Source of the DNA: CAWVWD01 sp965662365
GTDB taxonomy: Bacteria > Bacteroidota > Bacteroidia > Chitinophagales > Saprospiraceae
Length of the DNA stretch: 64,000 bases
Direction: 5' to 3'
Assembly: GCA_965662365.1 (NCBI GenBank)
Contig: CBFIHR010000001.1
Location: 1-64,000, forward strand
The notes below the pieces were generated by a model. It worked only from the letters and a program-made list of their open reading frames with translations, had not been told where the DNA came from and ran no database searches. Numbering within the stretch: the first letter of the stretch is position 1; every line of letters starts with the position of its first letter. Made by a program: the position numbers and the translations under genes. Positions 35,169-44,142 of this stretch are shown piece by piece.

Positions 35169-35474
35169 ATGGTTCGATTCAATGTAAAAGAAATGGAAGA
35201 AGTTGATGTTTTGGAGGAAATATCGGATGTCATTGGAAATTATGCTCATTTAATTATCTATAATGATGACTTTAATACTTTCGACTGGGTAATCCGTTGT
35301 TTGATGGAAATTCTAAATCATACTTCACAGCAAGCTGAACAAATATCTATTATTATCCATTTTAAAGGGAAAGCAACTGTAAAATCCGGTGCAAAATCCG
35401 AACTAAAGCCATTAAAAGATGCTTTGGTGGACAGAGGTTTGTCAGCGGTGATTGAAGAAGAAAAAGAAAATTAA
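35169..35474 (+). CDS. clpS: ClpS, adaptor of the ClpAP/ClpCP protease
   Basis: This 101-residue protein matches ClpS: HLIIYNDDFNTFDWVIRCL (the NDD...(F/M) substrate-pocket strand and helix), then QAEQISIIIHFKGKATVKSG with the conserved His, and LKDALVDRGLSAVIEE. ClpS delivers N-degron substrates to the Clp unfoldase. No clpA or clpC is in the window. Its stop codon overlaps the first of two palindromic repeats, after which the uvrA start lies 88 bases downstream. Confidence 0.85.
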   Translation: MVRFNVKEMEEVDVLEEISDVIGNYAHLIIYNDDFNTFDWVIRCLMEILNHTSQQAEQISIIIHFKGKATVKSGAKSELKPLKDALVDRGLSAVIEEEKEN

Positions 35475-35498
35475 CGGTTAAATTGCTTAACGGTTAAA
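35471..35498. repeat. Two palindromic repeats between clpS and uvrA
   Basis: TTAACGGTTAAA occurs twice (35471-35482 and 35487-35498), each containing the perfect dyad TTAAC-G-GTTAA, with centres 16 bases apart. The first includes the clpS stop codon. The placement suggests an operator or RNA processing site controlling uvrA. Confidence 0.6.
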
Positions 35499-35562
35499 CT
35501 ACTTGACAGTTATTCAAACAACATTCTTGTCTGAATACATCAGCTGCGTGTTACAACATACT

Positions 35563-38385
35563 ATGGAAAAAACAAAAACAATCAAAGCAACGAGTTTTCA
35601 GGACAAACGACCAGAAATCTACATCAAAGGAGCAAGAGCAAACAACCTTAAAAATGTCAGTTTAAGTATTCCTAAAAACCAATTAGTAGTCGTTACAGGC
35701 GTGTCGGGTTCCGGAAAATCGTCAATTACGATGGATACTTTGTTCGCAGAAGGCCAACGCCGCTACGTTGAAAGTCTGTCGTCCTATGCTCGTCAGTTTT
35801 TGATGCGTATGAAAAAGCCTGATGTCGATTTTATCAAAGGGATTTGTCCAGCGATTGCGATTGAACAAAAAGTAACGACCAGCAATGCCCGTTCGACCGT
35901 CGGCTCCTTGACCGAAATTTATGATTATTTACGATTGTTGTACGCACGAGTTGGGAAGATGATTTCGCCGATTTCGGGACGAGAAGTGAAGAAACACGAA
36001 GTGTCAGATGTCGTTGATTTTATCCATGGATTTGAGGACAGAACGAAAGTACAACTATTTATACCTTTCAAAACTAAATACGATAGAACGGTTGAGCAAG
36101 AACTGAATTTATATTTACAAAAAGGTTATACAAGAGTTGCCGTCAATGGTGAATTAAATCGAATTGAGGATTTACTGGGCGTATCTGATCTCACAGAATT
36201 ATCACAAAATGAAACCGTTATTCGGATTTTAATTGACCGATTTGCGGTAAAAAGTGACGATGAAGAAAATATAAAACGAATTGCAGATTCAGTCCAAACG
36301 GCATTTTACGAAAGTGAAGGTGATTGTGTCGTCGAAATTATGGGACAACAAGTGGAATCTTTTTCTAATCGTTTTGAACTCGACGGTATGCGATTCGATG
36401 AGCCAAAACCTTTACTATTCAATTATAATAATCCGTTTGGTGCTTGCCCGAAGTGTGAAGGTTACGGTCGCACTATTGGGATTGATGCCGATAAAGTAAT
36501 CCCGAATAAGAAATTGTCGGTTTATGAAGGTGCAGTTGCAGCATGGAAAGGCGATTCGCACAGCACTTGGAAAAATCACTTTATTAAAAATGCGCATCAT
36601 TTTAATTTTCCAGTGCATACGCCTTACAAGGATTTGACTCAAGCAGAAATTAAAACACTTTGGAAAGGAAATAAATATGCTCGTGGAATTGATGCGTTTT
36701 TTGCAGAGTTAGAGGAAAAAGCCTATAAAATTCAGAATCGGGTGCTATTGTCTCGTTATCGTGGTAAAACAACTTGTCCGACTTGCGACGGTAAGCGTTT
36801 GCGTCAGATGGCGTTATACGTCAAAGTTGGTGGTAAAAATATTGGCGATTTGGTCAATTTGCCTTTAGACGAATTATTGGTCTTTTTTAATAATTTAGAC
36901 CTCAACGATTTTGATGCGACGATTGCCAAAAGAATTTTATTAGAAATAAAAAATCGCTTGGAGTTTATGCTCAAAGTCGGTTTAGGATATTTGACTTTGG
37001 ATAGGTTATCGGGAACATTAAGCGGTGGCGAAACGCAACGCATCAACTTAACTCGAACGCTCGGCAGTAACTTGACGAGTTCGATGTATTTGTTGGACGA
37101 ACCGAGTATCGGGCTGCATCCGAAAGATACAAATCGCTTAGTCGAGGTCTTAAAATCCTTACGGAATCTTGGAAATACTGTTGTTGTCGTCGAACACGAA
37201 GAAGATATTATTAAGAATGCAGATTATTTAGTTGATATGGGGCCACGCGCTGGGATTCACGGTGGCGAGGTTGTTTTTGCGGGCAATTACGAAGATATTT
37301 ACCATGAAGCCACAGAGAGCTTGACAACCAAATATATGAGCGGTAAAATGTCCATTCCCGTCCCTACTATTCGACGAAAGTCGTCTAATTATCTGGAGAT
37401 AAAAGGTGCAAGACAACACAACTTAAAAGATATTGACGCAAAGTTTCCGCTGAATACCTTGACGGTCGTAACTGGTGTGTCGGGATCTGGAAAAACGACT
37501 TTAGTCAAGAAAATTTTATATCCTGCTTTGCAGCAACATTTAGGCGAAAATGTCAAGGTAAAACCGGGTGAATTTGACAGTTTGGAAGGTTCGCTATCGC
37601 AAATTACGCAGATTGAAATGGTGAATCAAAGTCCGATAGGGCGTTCTTCTCGATCAAATCCTGTGACTTACGTCAAAGCTTATGACGAGATTCGCAAGTT
37701 ATTTGCGGACCAGCATTTTTCGTTGATGAATGGCTTTAAAGCCAAACACTTTTCATTTAATGTCGATGGTGGCCGTTGTGATACGTGTAAAGGAAGTGGC
37801 GAAATTGTGGTCGAGATGCAGTTTTTGGCAGATGTTCGTTTGGAATGTGAAGAATGCAAAGGAAAACGTTTCAAGGAAAGTGTTTTGAATGTCGAGTATC
37901 GAGGTAAGAATATTGACGATGTTCTAAAGATGAGTATTGACGAAGGTTTGGAGTTTTTTAAAGATATTAAAGCGATTTATAAAAAGCTAAAACCGTTGCA
38001 AGACGTAGGTTTGGGTTATGTTCAGCTGGGACAAGCCTCTTCTACCCTTTCGGGCGGTGAAGCTCAACGGGTCAAATTGGCGTCTTTCTTAACAAAAGAA
38101 CGAGTCACCGAAAAAATCTTATTTATCTTCGATGAACCGACGACTGGTTTACATTTTCACGATATTCAAAAACTCCTTGATGCTTTAAATGCCTTAGTCG
38201 AAAAAGGCCATACTGTTTTGGTCGTTGAGCATAATATGGAAGTCATTAAGTCCGCCGATTGGGTAATTGATTTGGGACCAGAAGGTGGTATAAATGGCGG
38301 AAATCTGGTCTTTATGGGAACGCCCGAAAATATGATAAAATGCGAGGCTTCGCATACTGGGTTTTATTTGAGAGAAAAATTATAG
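35563..38385 (+). CDS. uvrA: UvrA, nucleotide-excision-repair ATPase
   Basis: From ATG 35563 (MEKTKTIKATSF) the protein has 940 residues, normal for UvrA; the in-frame TTG at 35503 is less likely. Two ABC ATPase halves are complete: Walker A GVSGSGKSSI and GVSGSGKTTL, signatures LSGGETQRI and LSGGEAQRV, and Walker B segments LLDEPSIGLHP and IFDEPTTGLHF. Zinc modules are visible as CPKCEGYG, CPTCDGKR, CDTCKGSGE and CEECKGKRF. UvrA with UvrB finds helix-distorting DNA lesions. It sits just after clpS, separated by palindromic repeats. Whether this is the main UvrA or a paralogue cannot be told from one window. Confidence 0.95.
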   Translation: MEKTKTIKATSFQDKRPEIYIKGARANNLKNVSLSIPKNQLVVVTGVSGSGKSSITMDTLFAEGQRRYVESLSSYARQFLMRMKKPDVDFIKGICPAIAIEQKVTTSNARSTVGSLTEIYDYLRLLYARVGKMISPISGREVKKHEVSDVVDFIHGFEDRTKVQLFIPFKTKYDRTVEQELNLYLQKGYTRVAVNGELNRIEDLLGVSDLTELSQNETVIRILIDRFAVKSDDEENIKRIADSVQTAFYESEGDCVVEIMGQQVESFSNRFELDGMRFDEPKPLLFNYNNPFGACPKCEGYGRTIGIDADKVIPNKKLSVYEGAVAAWKGDSHSTWKNHFIKNAHHFNFPVHTPYKDLTQAEIKTLWKGNKYARGIDAFFAELEEKAYKIQNRVLLSRYRGKTTCPTCDGKRLRQMALYVKVGGKNIGDLVNLPLDELLVFFNNLDLNDFDATIAKRILLEIKNRLEFMLKVGLGYLTLDRLSGTLSGGETQRINLTRTLGSNLTSSMYLLDEPSIGLHPKDTNRLVEVLKSLRNLGNTVVVVEHEEDIIKNADYLVDMGPRAGIHGGEVVFAGNYEDIYHEATESLTTKYMSGKMSIPVPTIRRKSSNYLEIKGARQHNLKDIDAKFPLNTLTVVTGVSGSGKTTLVKKILYPALQQHLGENVKVKPGEFDSLEGSLSQITQIEMVNQSPIGRSSRSNPVTYVKAYDEIRKLFADQHFSLMNGFKAKHFSFNVDGGRCDTCKGSGEIVVEMQFLADVRLECEECKGKRFKESVLNVEYRGKNIDDVLKMSIDEGLEFFKDIKAIYKKLKPLQDVGLGYVQLGQASSTLSGGEAQRVKLASFLTKERVTEKILFIFDEPTTGLHFHDIQKLLDALNALVEKGHTVLVVEHNMEVIKSADWVIDLGPEGGINGGNLVFMGTPENMIKCEASHTGFYLREKL

Positions 38386-38412
38386 TTAACATAAATTGAG
38401 TTGATTACCCTA

Positions 38413-38450
38413 AAAATGGTAGATGCTGCACAGCGTTTACCATTTTTTTT
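38413..38450 (+). terminator. Intrinsic terminator after uvrA
   Basis: AAAATGGTA and TACCATTTT enclose an inner GCTG/CAGC stem and are followed by a T-run. Confidence 0.85.
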
Positions 38451-38478
38451 GACTCTTCGAGTGCTTTATCGAAGTATT

Positions 38479-38494
38479 AGGTTTATTAAACTTT
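38479..38494. repeat. AGGTTTnnTAAACTT element, single arm
   Basis: AGGTTTATTAAACTTT differs by one base from the arm at 19417-19432 and is close to the hairpin arm at 40104-40118. It is intergenic, between the uvrA terminator and the sugar porter. Confidence 0.4.
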
Positions 38495-38671
38495 GCAAAT
38501 CTAACTGTTTTAAACTTAAAACCTGTTTTTTATAAAAATAATAGAAAGATTCCTATCTGATTTTAAACTTCACTTTTTTCGACTAACTTTCCCGCTCAAT
38601 GATTTTATTCTGAAGCGAACACTTCGGAAGTGCATAAAACTTTATTATTCCAACCAAATAAAATTTAAAAA

Positions 38672-39997
38672 ATGAATGCTAATAAAATATTATACTGGTC
38701 TATTACCGTTGCTTTGGCTGGTTTTCTCTTTGGTTTTGACACTGTGGTGATCTCGGGAGCAGAACAGTCGCTGCAAGCCTTATGGAATCGTGGCGACACC
38801 TTTCATGGATTTGTGATTGTCGGTTCGGCACTTTGGGGAACGGTTATCGGTGCGATGTTTGGCGGCATGCCGACAGACAAAATCGGTCGTCGAAAAACCT
38901 TATTTTGGATTGGTATTTTATACACTGTTTCGGCAATTGGTTCAGCGATGGCCAATGACCCGTGGGTATTTGCGGCCTTTCGATTTATTGGTGGTTTGGG
39001 TGTCGGAGCTTCTACAATTGCCGCACCGGCGTACATTACAGAAATTTCTTCGGCAGAAAATCGAGGTCGTTTAGTAGCAATGTATCAATTTAATATTGTG
39101 TTTGGTATTTTGGTTGCTTTCTTATCGAATTACTTGATTTCTGAATATGTTACGGTCAATGCGTGGCGTTGGATGATTGGTGTAGAGGCGATTCCTGCAT
39201 TTATTTATACACTAATGGTTTTTACAGTTCCGAAAAGTCCTCGCTGGTTATTGAGTCAAAATAAGCACAAGGAAGCCGAAAAATACCTACAAATCATTTC
39301 ACCAACAGAAAGTGTCGAAACGATGATCGAAACGATAGAAAAGGAAAAAGCGGCAACCGATAAATCGGAAACTATTTTTATGGAAAAATATCGTTTTCCT
39401 TTGACTTTGGCCTTTTTAATTGCTTTTTTTAATCAATTTTCTGGTATCAATGCTTTGCTCTACTATTCCAAAAAAATCTTTGAAGCTGGCGGATTAGACG
39501 AAAGTTCTGCTTTATTGAGTAGTGTCGGAATTGGTGTCGTAAACTTAGTTTTTACCTTTGTTGGCTTAGCGTTAATTGATAGATTGGGTCGCCGACAACT
39601 GATGTACATCGGTTCATTTGGCTATATTTTTTCGTTGTCGATGACGGCGTTAGCCTTTGCCTTAGGTTGGACAGGATTTATTGTTCCCTTATTTTTATTT
39701 TTATTTATTGCCGCTCATGCTATCGGTCAAGGAACAGTTATTTGGGTCTTTATTTCAGAAATATTTCCGACGCACTTACGTGCTAATGGTCAATCGTTTG
39801 GTAGCAGTACACACTGGGTCTTAGCTGCATTGATTCCATCATCAATACCATTTTTATTTTCTACAATTGGTGAAAGTGCCGTGTTTGCCACTTTTGCGGT
39901 TATGATGATTTTTCAATTAATATTTGTTTGGAAAATGATGCCTGAAACAAAAGGAAAAACATTGGACGAAGTGAATGCGGAAATGATTGAACGATAA
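38672..39997 (+). CDS. Sugar porter-family MFS transporter
   Basis: This 441-residue protein has twelve membrane helices and sugar-porter signatures: GFDTVVISGAEQ in helix 1, GGMPTDKIGRRKT after helix 2, RFIGGLGVGASTIAAPAYITEISSAENRGRLV, FNQFSGINALLYYSKKIFEAGG in helix 7, and PETKGKTLDEV at the end. It is closest in pattern to XylE/GLUT-like proton symporters for hexoses or xylose. No catabolic gene is adjacent; an NrtR-like regulator, a family that includes sugar regulators in Bacteroidota, lies 19 kb away. Confidence 0.93.
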   Translation: MNANKILYWSITVALAGFLFGFDTVVISGAEQSLQALWNRGDTFHGFVIVGSALWGTVIGAMFGGMPTDKIGRRKTLFWIGILYTVSAIGSAMANDPWVFAAFRFIGGLGVGASTIAAPAYITEISSAENRGRLVAMYQFNIVFGILVAFLSNYLISEYVTVNAWRWMIGVEAIPAFIYTLMVFTVPKSPRWLLSQNKHKEAEKYLQIISPTESVETMIETIEKEKAATDKSETIFMEKYRFPLTLAFLIAFFNQFSGINALLYYSKKIFEAGGLDESSALLSSVGIGVVNLVFTFVGLALIDRLGRRQLMYIGSFGYIFSLSMTALAFALGWTGFIVPLFLFLFIAAHAIGQGTVIWVFISEIFPTHLRANGQSFGSSTHWVLAALIPSSIPFLFSTIGESAVFATFAVMMIFQLIFVWKMMPETKGKTLDEVNAEMIER

Positions 39998-40304
39998 TCG
40001 ATCAAATTTTACGTTTACCAAACGTTATTTTTTTCGCTAAATAAAAGACAAATTATACAATTTTTGAAAAATATTTTAAGAACTCAAGTTTACGAAACCT
40101 TCGAGGTTTCGTAAACTTCACCCTATTTAAACTATTAATAATCAACTACTTAAAACCCAATATTCGACCCCAACATTTTCTAAATTTAATAAACATAGCA
40201 TTTTCCACAGCATTTTTAGAAATATAACAAATTTGTAGTAAAATTGATAGGTTATTTATTTTCTCTTACCTAAATTAGATTTTGAAATCAAATCTACTCA
40301 CGAA
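39998..40304. other. Gene-free region holding a perfect hairpin
   Basis: The main content is the 15-bp perfect hairpin at 40086-40118. The rest is AT-rich spacer before the PorV-like gene, with no clear promoter box. Confidence 0.5.
40086..40118. repeat. Perfect 15-bp hairpin, AGGTTTCGTAAACTT family
   Basis: AAGTTTACGAAACCT and AGGTTTCGTAAACTT are exact inverted copies with a TCG loop. It could terminate the sugar-porter transcript, although no T-run follows. Its arms match the elements at 19245, 19417 and 38479. Confidence 0.8.
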
Positions 40305-41138
40305 ATGATGAAATCAAACCTTTTTCTATTTCTATTCGCTATTCTTCCATTTATAGTATTTTCACAAAACGGAAATTCTATATCATCTGGAGGAAAAGGG
40401 GCTGCAATGGCGAATACCTCCGTTACTTTTCAAGATGTATTTGCACTTACCAAAAATCAGGCGGGCATCGCTTTTATTGACCAGACAAGTGTCGGTATCT
40501 TAGGCGAACAACGATTTTTAAACAGCGATATCCGACACACTGGTTTGGTTGCTGCAATGCCTTTGCGTACTGGTACTTTCGGTGTACTACTACAATCTTT
40601 TGGTTTTGACGCTTATAATGAGCAAAAAATTGGTTTAGCCTATGGTCGAGAATTAGCGGAAAACTTCGCTATCGGTATTCAATTTGACTATCTCAATACT
40701 CGAATCCCTGAATACGGCAATCAAGGTACAATTACTTTTGAAGGTGGAATACAGGCGGAAATATTGGAAAATTTATGGATCGGTGCTGCCGTTTTTAATC
40801 CGATTCGCACACAAGACCAAGATTCTATGGGGATTGTCAACACCACAAAATTCAACCTTGGTTTTTCTTACCTGTTTTCTAAAAAAATCCTATTAGCAGC
40901 CGAAGTCGAAAAAGATTTTCGAGAAAATGCTGCTGTAAAATTTGGTTTAGATTATCATATCGTTGACCCTATTTCGCTGCGGGTAGGCGTTGGCACCGCA
41001 CCAACTTTAAACAGCTTTGGCATCGGTATTCACCTAGAACAAATACGCTTAGATTTCGCAGCATCTTATCACCAAATTTTAGGCTTCACACCAACTTTTT
41101 CTATGAGTTATCACTTTAGGAAAAACAGCTCAAAATAA
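40305..41138 (+). CDS. PorV/PorQ-like outer-membrane beta-barrel protein
   Basis: This 277-residue protein has a signal peptide ending VFSQ. It has the start typical of the PorV/PorQ/FadL-like family (SSGGKGAAMANTSVTFQDVFALTKNQAGIAF) and alternating strands through to a terminal aromatic strand (FTPTFSMSYHFRK). PorV and PorQ take part in T9SS, but this protein is shorter than typical PorV and may be a general family member. It is translationally adjacent (6 bases) to the following helix-hairpin-helix protein, so the two should be made together. Confidence 0.82.
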   Translation: MMKSNLFLFLFAILPFIVFSQNGNSISSGGKGAAMANTSVTFQDVFALTKNQAGIAFIDQTSVGILGEQRFLNSDIRHTGLVAAMPLRTGTFGVLLQSFGFDAYNEQKIGLAYGRELAENFAIGIQFDYLNTRIPEYGNQGTITFEGGIQAEILENLWIGAAVFNPIRTQDQDSMGIVNTTKFNLGFSYLFSKKILLAAEVEKDFRENAAVKFGLDYHIVDPISLRVGVGTAPTLNSFGIGIHLEQIRLDFAASYHQILGFTPTFSMSYHFRKNSSK

Positions 41139-41144
41139 TAAGCT

Positions 41145-43340
41145 ATGAAACAAATCGATAATTTGAACCCTTCTCATCGAGGTCTGAAGAAGGTCACAAC
41201 AATCAAATTCAACAAAGTTGCGAATCAGTCTCAAACTTTCTTCTGTCGAGTACTCAGAAGAGCGTTTGCTGACCAGTTCAAACAAAAATTTATTTGTCTT
41301 TTTCTCTGTCTTTTCTGGTTCAACACAAACGCACAAATCGAAGAGGAAAACACAGGTAATGCCGAAAATCAAATCATTATCGAAGATGCAATTGATCAGG
41401 CTGGCGAAGAAAACGATTTTAATTTTGACACACAATTTGAAAATCTGACGGCTTACGCCAAAAATCCATTGAATCTTAATCGAGCGACCGAAGACGACCT
41501 AACAGCTTTCGGCTTACTCAATCCGATTCAGATACAAAGCCTAATGCAGTATCGAAATAACTTAGGGAATTTAATCGCTATTTACGAACTACAGGCGATT
41601 CCAAACTTCGATTTAAATACGATTAATCGTATTTTGCCCTATGTTTCTGTTGGAAATGAGTTGATTGGAAAAGAGGATTTTAAAAGCAGGTTGACAGGCG
41701 GAGAAAATACCATTTTCATCCGTTCTCGTCGAATATTAGAAGCACAAAAAGGCTACCGAACCGATGACGAAAATGCGTATTTGGGTGATAGAAATCAATA
41801 TTATTTTCGCTATCGTTATAATTACGACACCCGATTGAGTTATGGAATTACGTTAGAAAAAGATGCAGGCGAAGAATTTTTTACGGGTTCGAATCCTCAA
41901 GGATTCGATTATATGTCTGCACATTTTTACGCTCGTGATTTATCTAAAAATGTTAGAGCTATTGCTATCGGTGACTTTCAAGCGAGCTTAGGACAAGGTT
42001 TGACAATTTGGTCAGGCTTTGGCTTCGGGAAAAGTGCCGCTACTTTGAATACTAAACGACAAGCGATACCGATACGGGCTTATACTTCTGTCAATGAAAA
42101 TGCCTTTTTGCGAGGCATTGGCACGACCTTACAGTTTGATAAAATAAAACTAACGCTTTTTGGTTCACATAGAAATTTGGATGCTAATATTAGTCAAGTT
42201 GATACCACTAATTTTGAAGAAGACATACAAGCGGTTTCCGCTTTTCAGATTTCTGGTTTTCATCGAAATATCAATGAAATCAAAGATGAAAAATCACTTG
42301 GTCAAACACTATTTGGCGGCAGCCTATCCTACAATTTAAATCGTGGAAAAGTCACACTCAATGCCGTCAATGCTCAATATGATGCGACCGTAGAAATCAA
42401 TGATATTCCGGTGAATTTGTACCGATTTTCAGGCGAAAGCCTAACAAATATTAGCGTAGATTACGATTATACCTTTCGGAATATTCACTTTTTTGGTGAA
42501 ACCGCCATGAGTGATAATTTGGGTATTGCGACACTCAACAGTGTTTTGATTTCGACTGGTAAAAACCTTGATTTTACGATTTTACATCGACATTTTCAAC
42601 CAGAATTTCAAACAATAGCTGGTAATGTATTTGCAGAAAGCCGCAGCGTCAGTAATGAAAGTGGCTTGTACCTTGGTGTTCAGTGCTATTTTAATAGACA
42701 ATGGAAAGCATCAGCTTATTTTGACTCATGGACACATAACTGGCTGAAATTCAATATTGAAGCACCTTCGTCCGGTACAGAATATTTGGTACAATTAAAT
42801 TATCGACCTGCTCGCTATACCGAAATGTATTTGCGTTTCCGCAATGAGACCAAAGAACGCAATGCGACGGTCAATGCACCTATTGACTTTCTGGTACCTA
42901 ACGAAAGGACACAGCTACGATTTCATCTAAGTAGCCGAATTAATAACTCACTCACCATTAAAAGTAGGATTGAAATTAGCCGATTTGACAACGGAATTGA
43001 GGAGGAGGAATTTGGTTTTTTAGTTTATCAAGATTTGGCCTATAATTTTGGTAATTTTAAGTTTTCAACACGACTGGCTTTGTTTGATACTGAATCTTTC
43101 AACGCCCGAATTTTTGCTTACGAAAGTGATTTATTATTCAATTTTTCCGTTCCGGCTTACTACTATCAAGGCAGTCGATTTTATTTGAATTGTCGTTATC
43201 GAGTGTCAAGAGCCGTGATGTTAGAAGCTCGTTTTGCACGAACGACTTTTTACAATCAAGAAACCGTTGGCACAGGATTAGAAGAGATTGATGGTAATAA
43301 ACGGTCAGAAATAAAAATACAAGCAAGAATCCGATTTTAA
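41145..43340 (+). CDS. Outer-membrane protein with N-terminal helix-hairpin-helix domain
   Basis: The 731 residues start with an unusual basic N-terminus of about 48 residues before the hydrophobic core FICLFLCLFWFNTNAQ, with no internal ATG to shorten it. Residues about 95-165 form ComEA-like helix-hairpin-helix repeats (NPLNLNRATEDDLTAFGLLNPIQIQSLMQYR, LIAIYELQAIPNFDLNTINRILP). The remaining roughly 560 residues are amphipathic beta-strands with aromatic girdles, ending in a strand (RSEIKIQARIRF) with C-terminal Phe as in barrel proteins. Such HhH/barrel proteins are widespread in Bacteroidota, with unclear function; DNA binding at the surface is possible. It probably forms an operon with the PorV-like gene, ended by the terminator at 43361. 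Confidence 0.82.
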   Translation: MKQIDNLNPSHRGLKKVTTIKFNKVANQSQTFFCRVLRRAFADQFKQKFICLFLCLFWFNTNAQIEEENTGNAENQIIIEDAIDQAGEENDFNFDTQFENLTAYAKNPLNLNRATEDDLTAFGLLNPIQIQSLMQYRNNLGNLIAIYELQAIPNFDLNTINRILPYVSVGNELIGKEDFKSRLTGGENTIFIRSRRILEAQKGYRTDDENAYLGDRNQYYFRYRYNYDTRLSYGITLEKDAGEEFFTGSNPQGFDYMSAHFYARDLSKNVRAIAIGDFQASLGQGLTIWSGFGFGKSAATLNTKRQAIPIRAYTSVNENAFLRGIGTTLQFDKIKLTLFGSHRNLDANISQVDTTNFEEDIQAVSAFQISGFHRNINEIKDEKSLGQTLFGGSLSYNLNRGKVTLNAVNAQYDATVEINDIPVNLYRFSGESLTNISVDYDYTFRNIHFFGETAMSDNLGIATLNSVLISTGKNLDFTILHRHFQPEFQTIAGNVFAESRSVSNESGLYLGVQCYFNRQWKASAYFDSWTHNWLKFNIEAPSSGTEYLVQLNYRPARYTEMYLRFRNETKERNATVNAPIDFLVPNERTQLRFHLSSRINNSLTIKSRIEISRFDNGIEEEEFGFLVYQDLAYNFGNFKFSTRLALFDTESFNARIFAYESDLLFNFSVPAYYYQGSRFYLNCRYRVSRAVMLEARFARTTFYNQETVGTGLEEIDGNKRSEIKIQARIRF

Positions 43341-43360
43341 ACTTCCGCCGCCAAAAACAA

Positions 43361-43392
43361 AAGGCTTTTCAACCGAAGTCGAAAAGCCTTTC
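43361..43392. terminator. Bidirectional terminator
   Basis: AAAGGCTTTTC and GAAAAGCCTTT pair around AACCGAAGT between convergent genes, with A-rich and T-rich flanks. Confidence 0.85.
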
Positions 43393-43412
43393 AATAAATC
43401 TGAAATTTATAA

Positions 43413-43820
43413 TTACTTCTTCTCTGCTTTTTTGCTGGCACAAGTTGTACTGCATTTTTTAGAGCAATCCTTCTTCGCTGAAGTCCCTGCCGCTTTGGTA
43501 GGTGCTTCTTTTACAGATGCTTTCATCGCTGTTCCTTTTTTAGATGCACAACAAGATGCACCTTCTTTTTTAGCAGCAGCAGAACATTCTTTCTTCGCTG
43601 AAGTCCCTGCCGCTTTGGTAGGTGCTTCTTTTACAGACGCTTTCATCGCTGTTCCTTTCTTCGCTGTACAAGTTTTAGCACATTCTTTCTTATCAGCTTT
43701 CGCAGAAACTGTAGTTGCTTTTGCATCAGTAGATTTAGCAGCAGATTTCTGGCATTGAGCGTTCGCTGTACCTATCGCAACGAATCCAACTAACGCAAAT
43801 AACATCAATAATTTTTTCAT
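43413..43820 (-). CDS. Secreted Lys/Ala/Cys-rich repeat protein
   Basis: This 135-residue protein has a clear signal peptide (MKKLLMLFALVGFVAIGTANAQ). The mature part is almost wholly Lys, Ala, Ser, Thr and Cys, with a 24-residue unit present twice (KKGTAMKASVKEAPTKAAG, continuing TSAKK), separated by a Cys-containing linker. Cysteines occur as single or paired residues among lysines (ECAKTC, SCC, DCSKKC). I know no function. Metal binding or disulfide cross-linking, or polyanion binding through its high positive charge, are possible. The coding DNA contains a 70-base direct repeat, noted separately. It is transcribed towards the terminator at 43361. Confidence 0.85.
   Translation of the reverse strand: MKKLLMLFALVGFVAIGTANAQCQKSAAKSTDAKATTVSAKADKKECAKTCTAKKGTAMKASVKEAPTKAAGTSAKKECSAAAKKEGASCCASKKGTAMKASVKEAPTKAAGTSAKKDCSKKCSTTCASKKAEKK
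43471..43660. repeat. 70-bp direct repeat, 120-bp period
   Basis: 43471-43540 and 43591-43660 are nearly identical (one substitution, gat versus gac, plus a difference at the last base). The repeat lies in frame inside the Lys/Ala/Cys protein gene; the 120-base period equals 40 codons, so gain or loss of a unit keeps the frame. Confidence 0.85.
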
Positions 43821-44142
43821 AATTGTTTAAACTTTAGAAGATTATCAATTTGTAATAACGACATAAAAATATAAAAAACCAGTTGTAGTGCCAATTGTCA
43901 AGCGTTAATATTTTTGGTTTAACTTTTATTTAGGATTTATTAAATACCACATTTCCATATTTTCAACTATAAATCAAGTTGAAAAATACTAATCGGTCAG
44001 TGAATAAAGACCAACGCACGACTCTAATTGAAGGCTATCCGCCGTTCTATTTTTAAATAATACTTATCAAATCAAAAATCACCTCAACTCAACGACTTTA
44101 ACTCTATCTTTGTACAACTGAAACTGATTAAATCAAATTATT
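43821..44142. other. Gene-free divergent spacer
   Basis: This holds the promoters of the Lys/Ala/Cys protein (reverse) and the OmpA-family protein (forward). TATCTTTG at 44105-44112 is a good forward -7 box. No other structure is evident. Confidence 0.45.
44105..44112 (+). promoter_or_regulatory. -7 box TATCTTTG for OmpA-family gene
   Basis: This matches TAnnTTTG and lies 30 bases before ATG 44143. A clear TTG -33 box is absent. Confidence 0.5.

Noticed and set aside
43432..43758. 108-codon forward frame antisense to the Lys/Ala/Cys protein
   Set aside because: It exists because the repeat-rich Lys/Ala codons leave the complement open. The reverse frame has the signal peptide and start.
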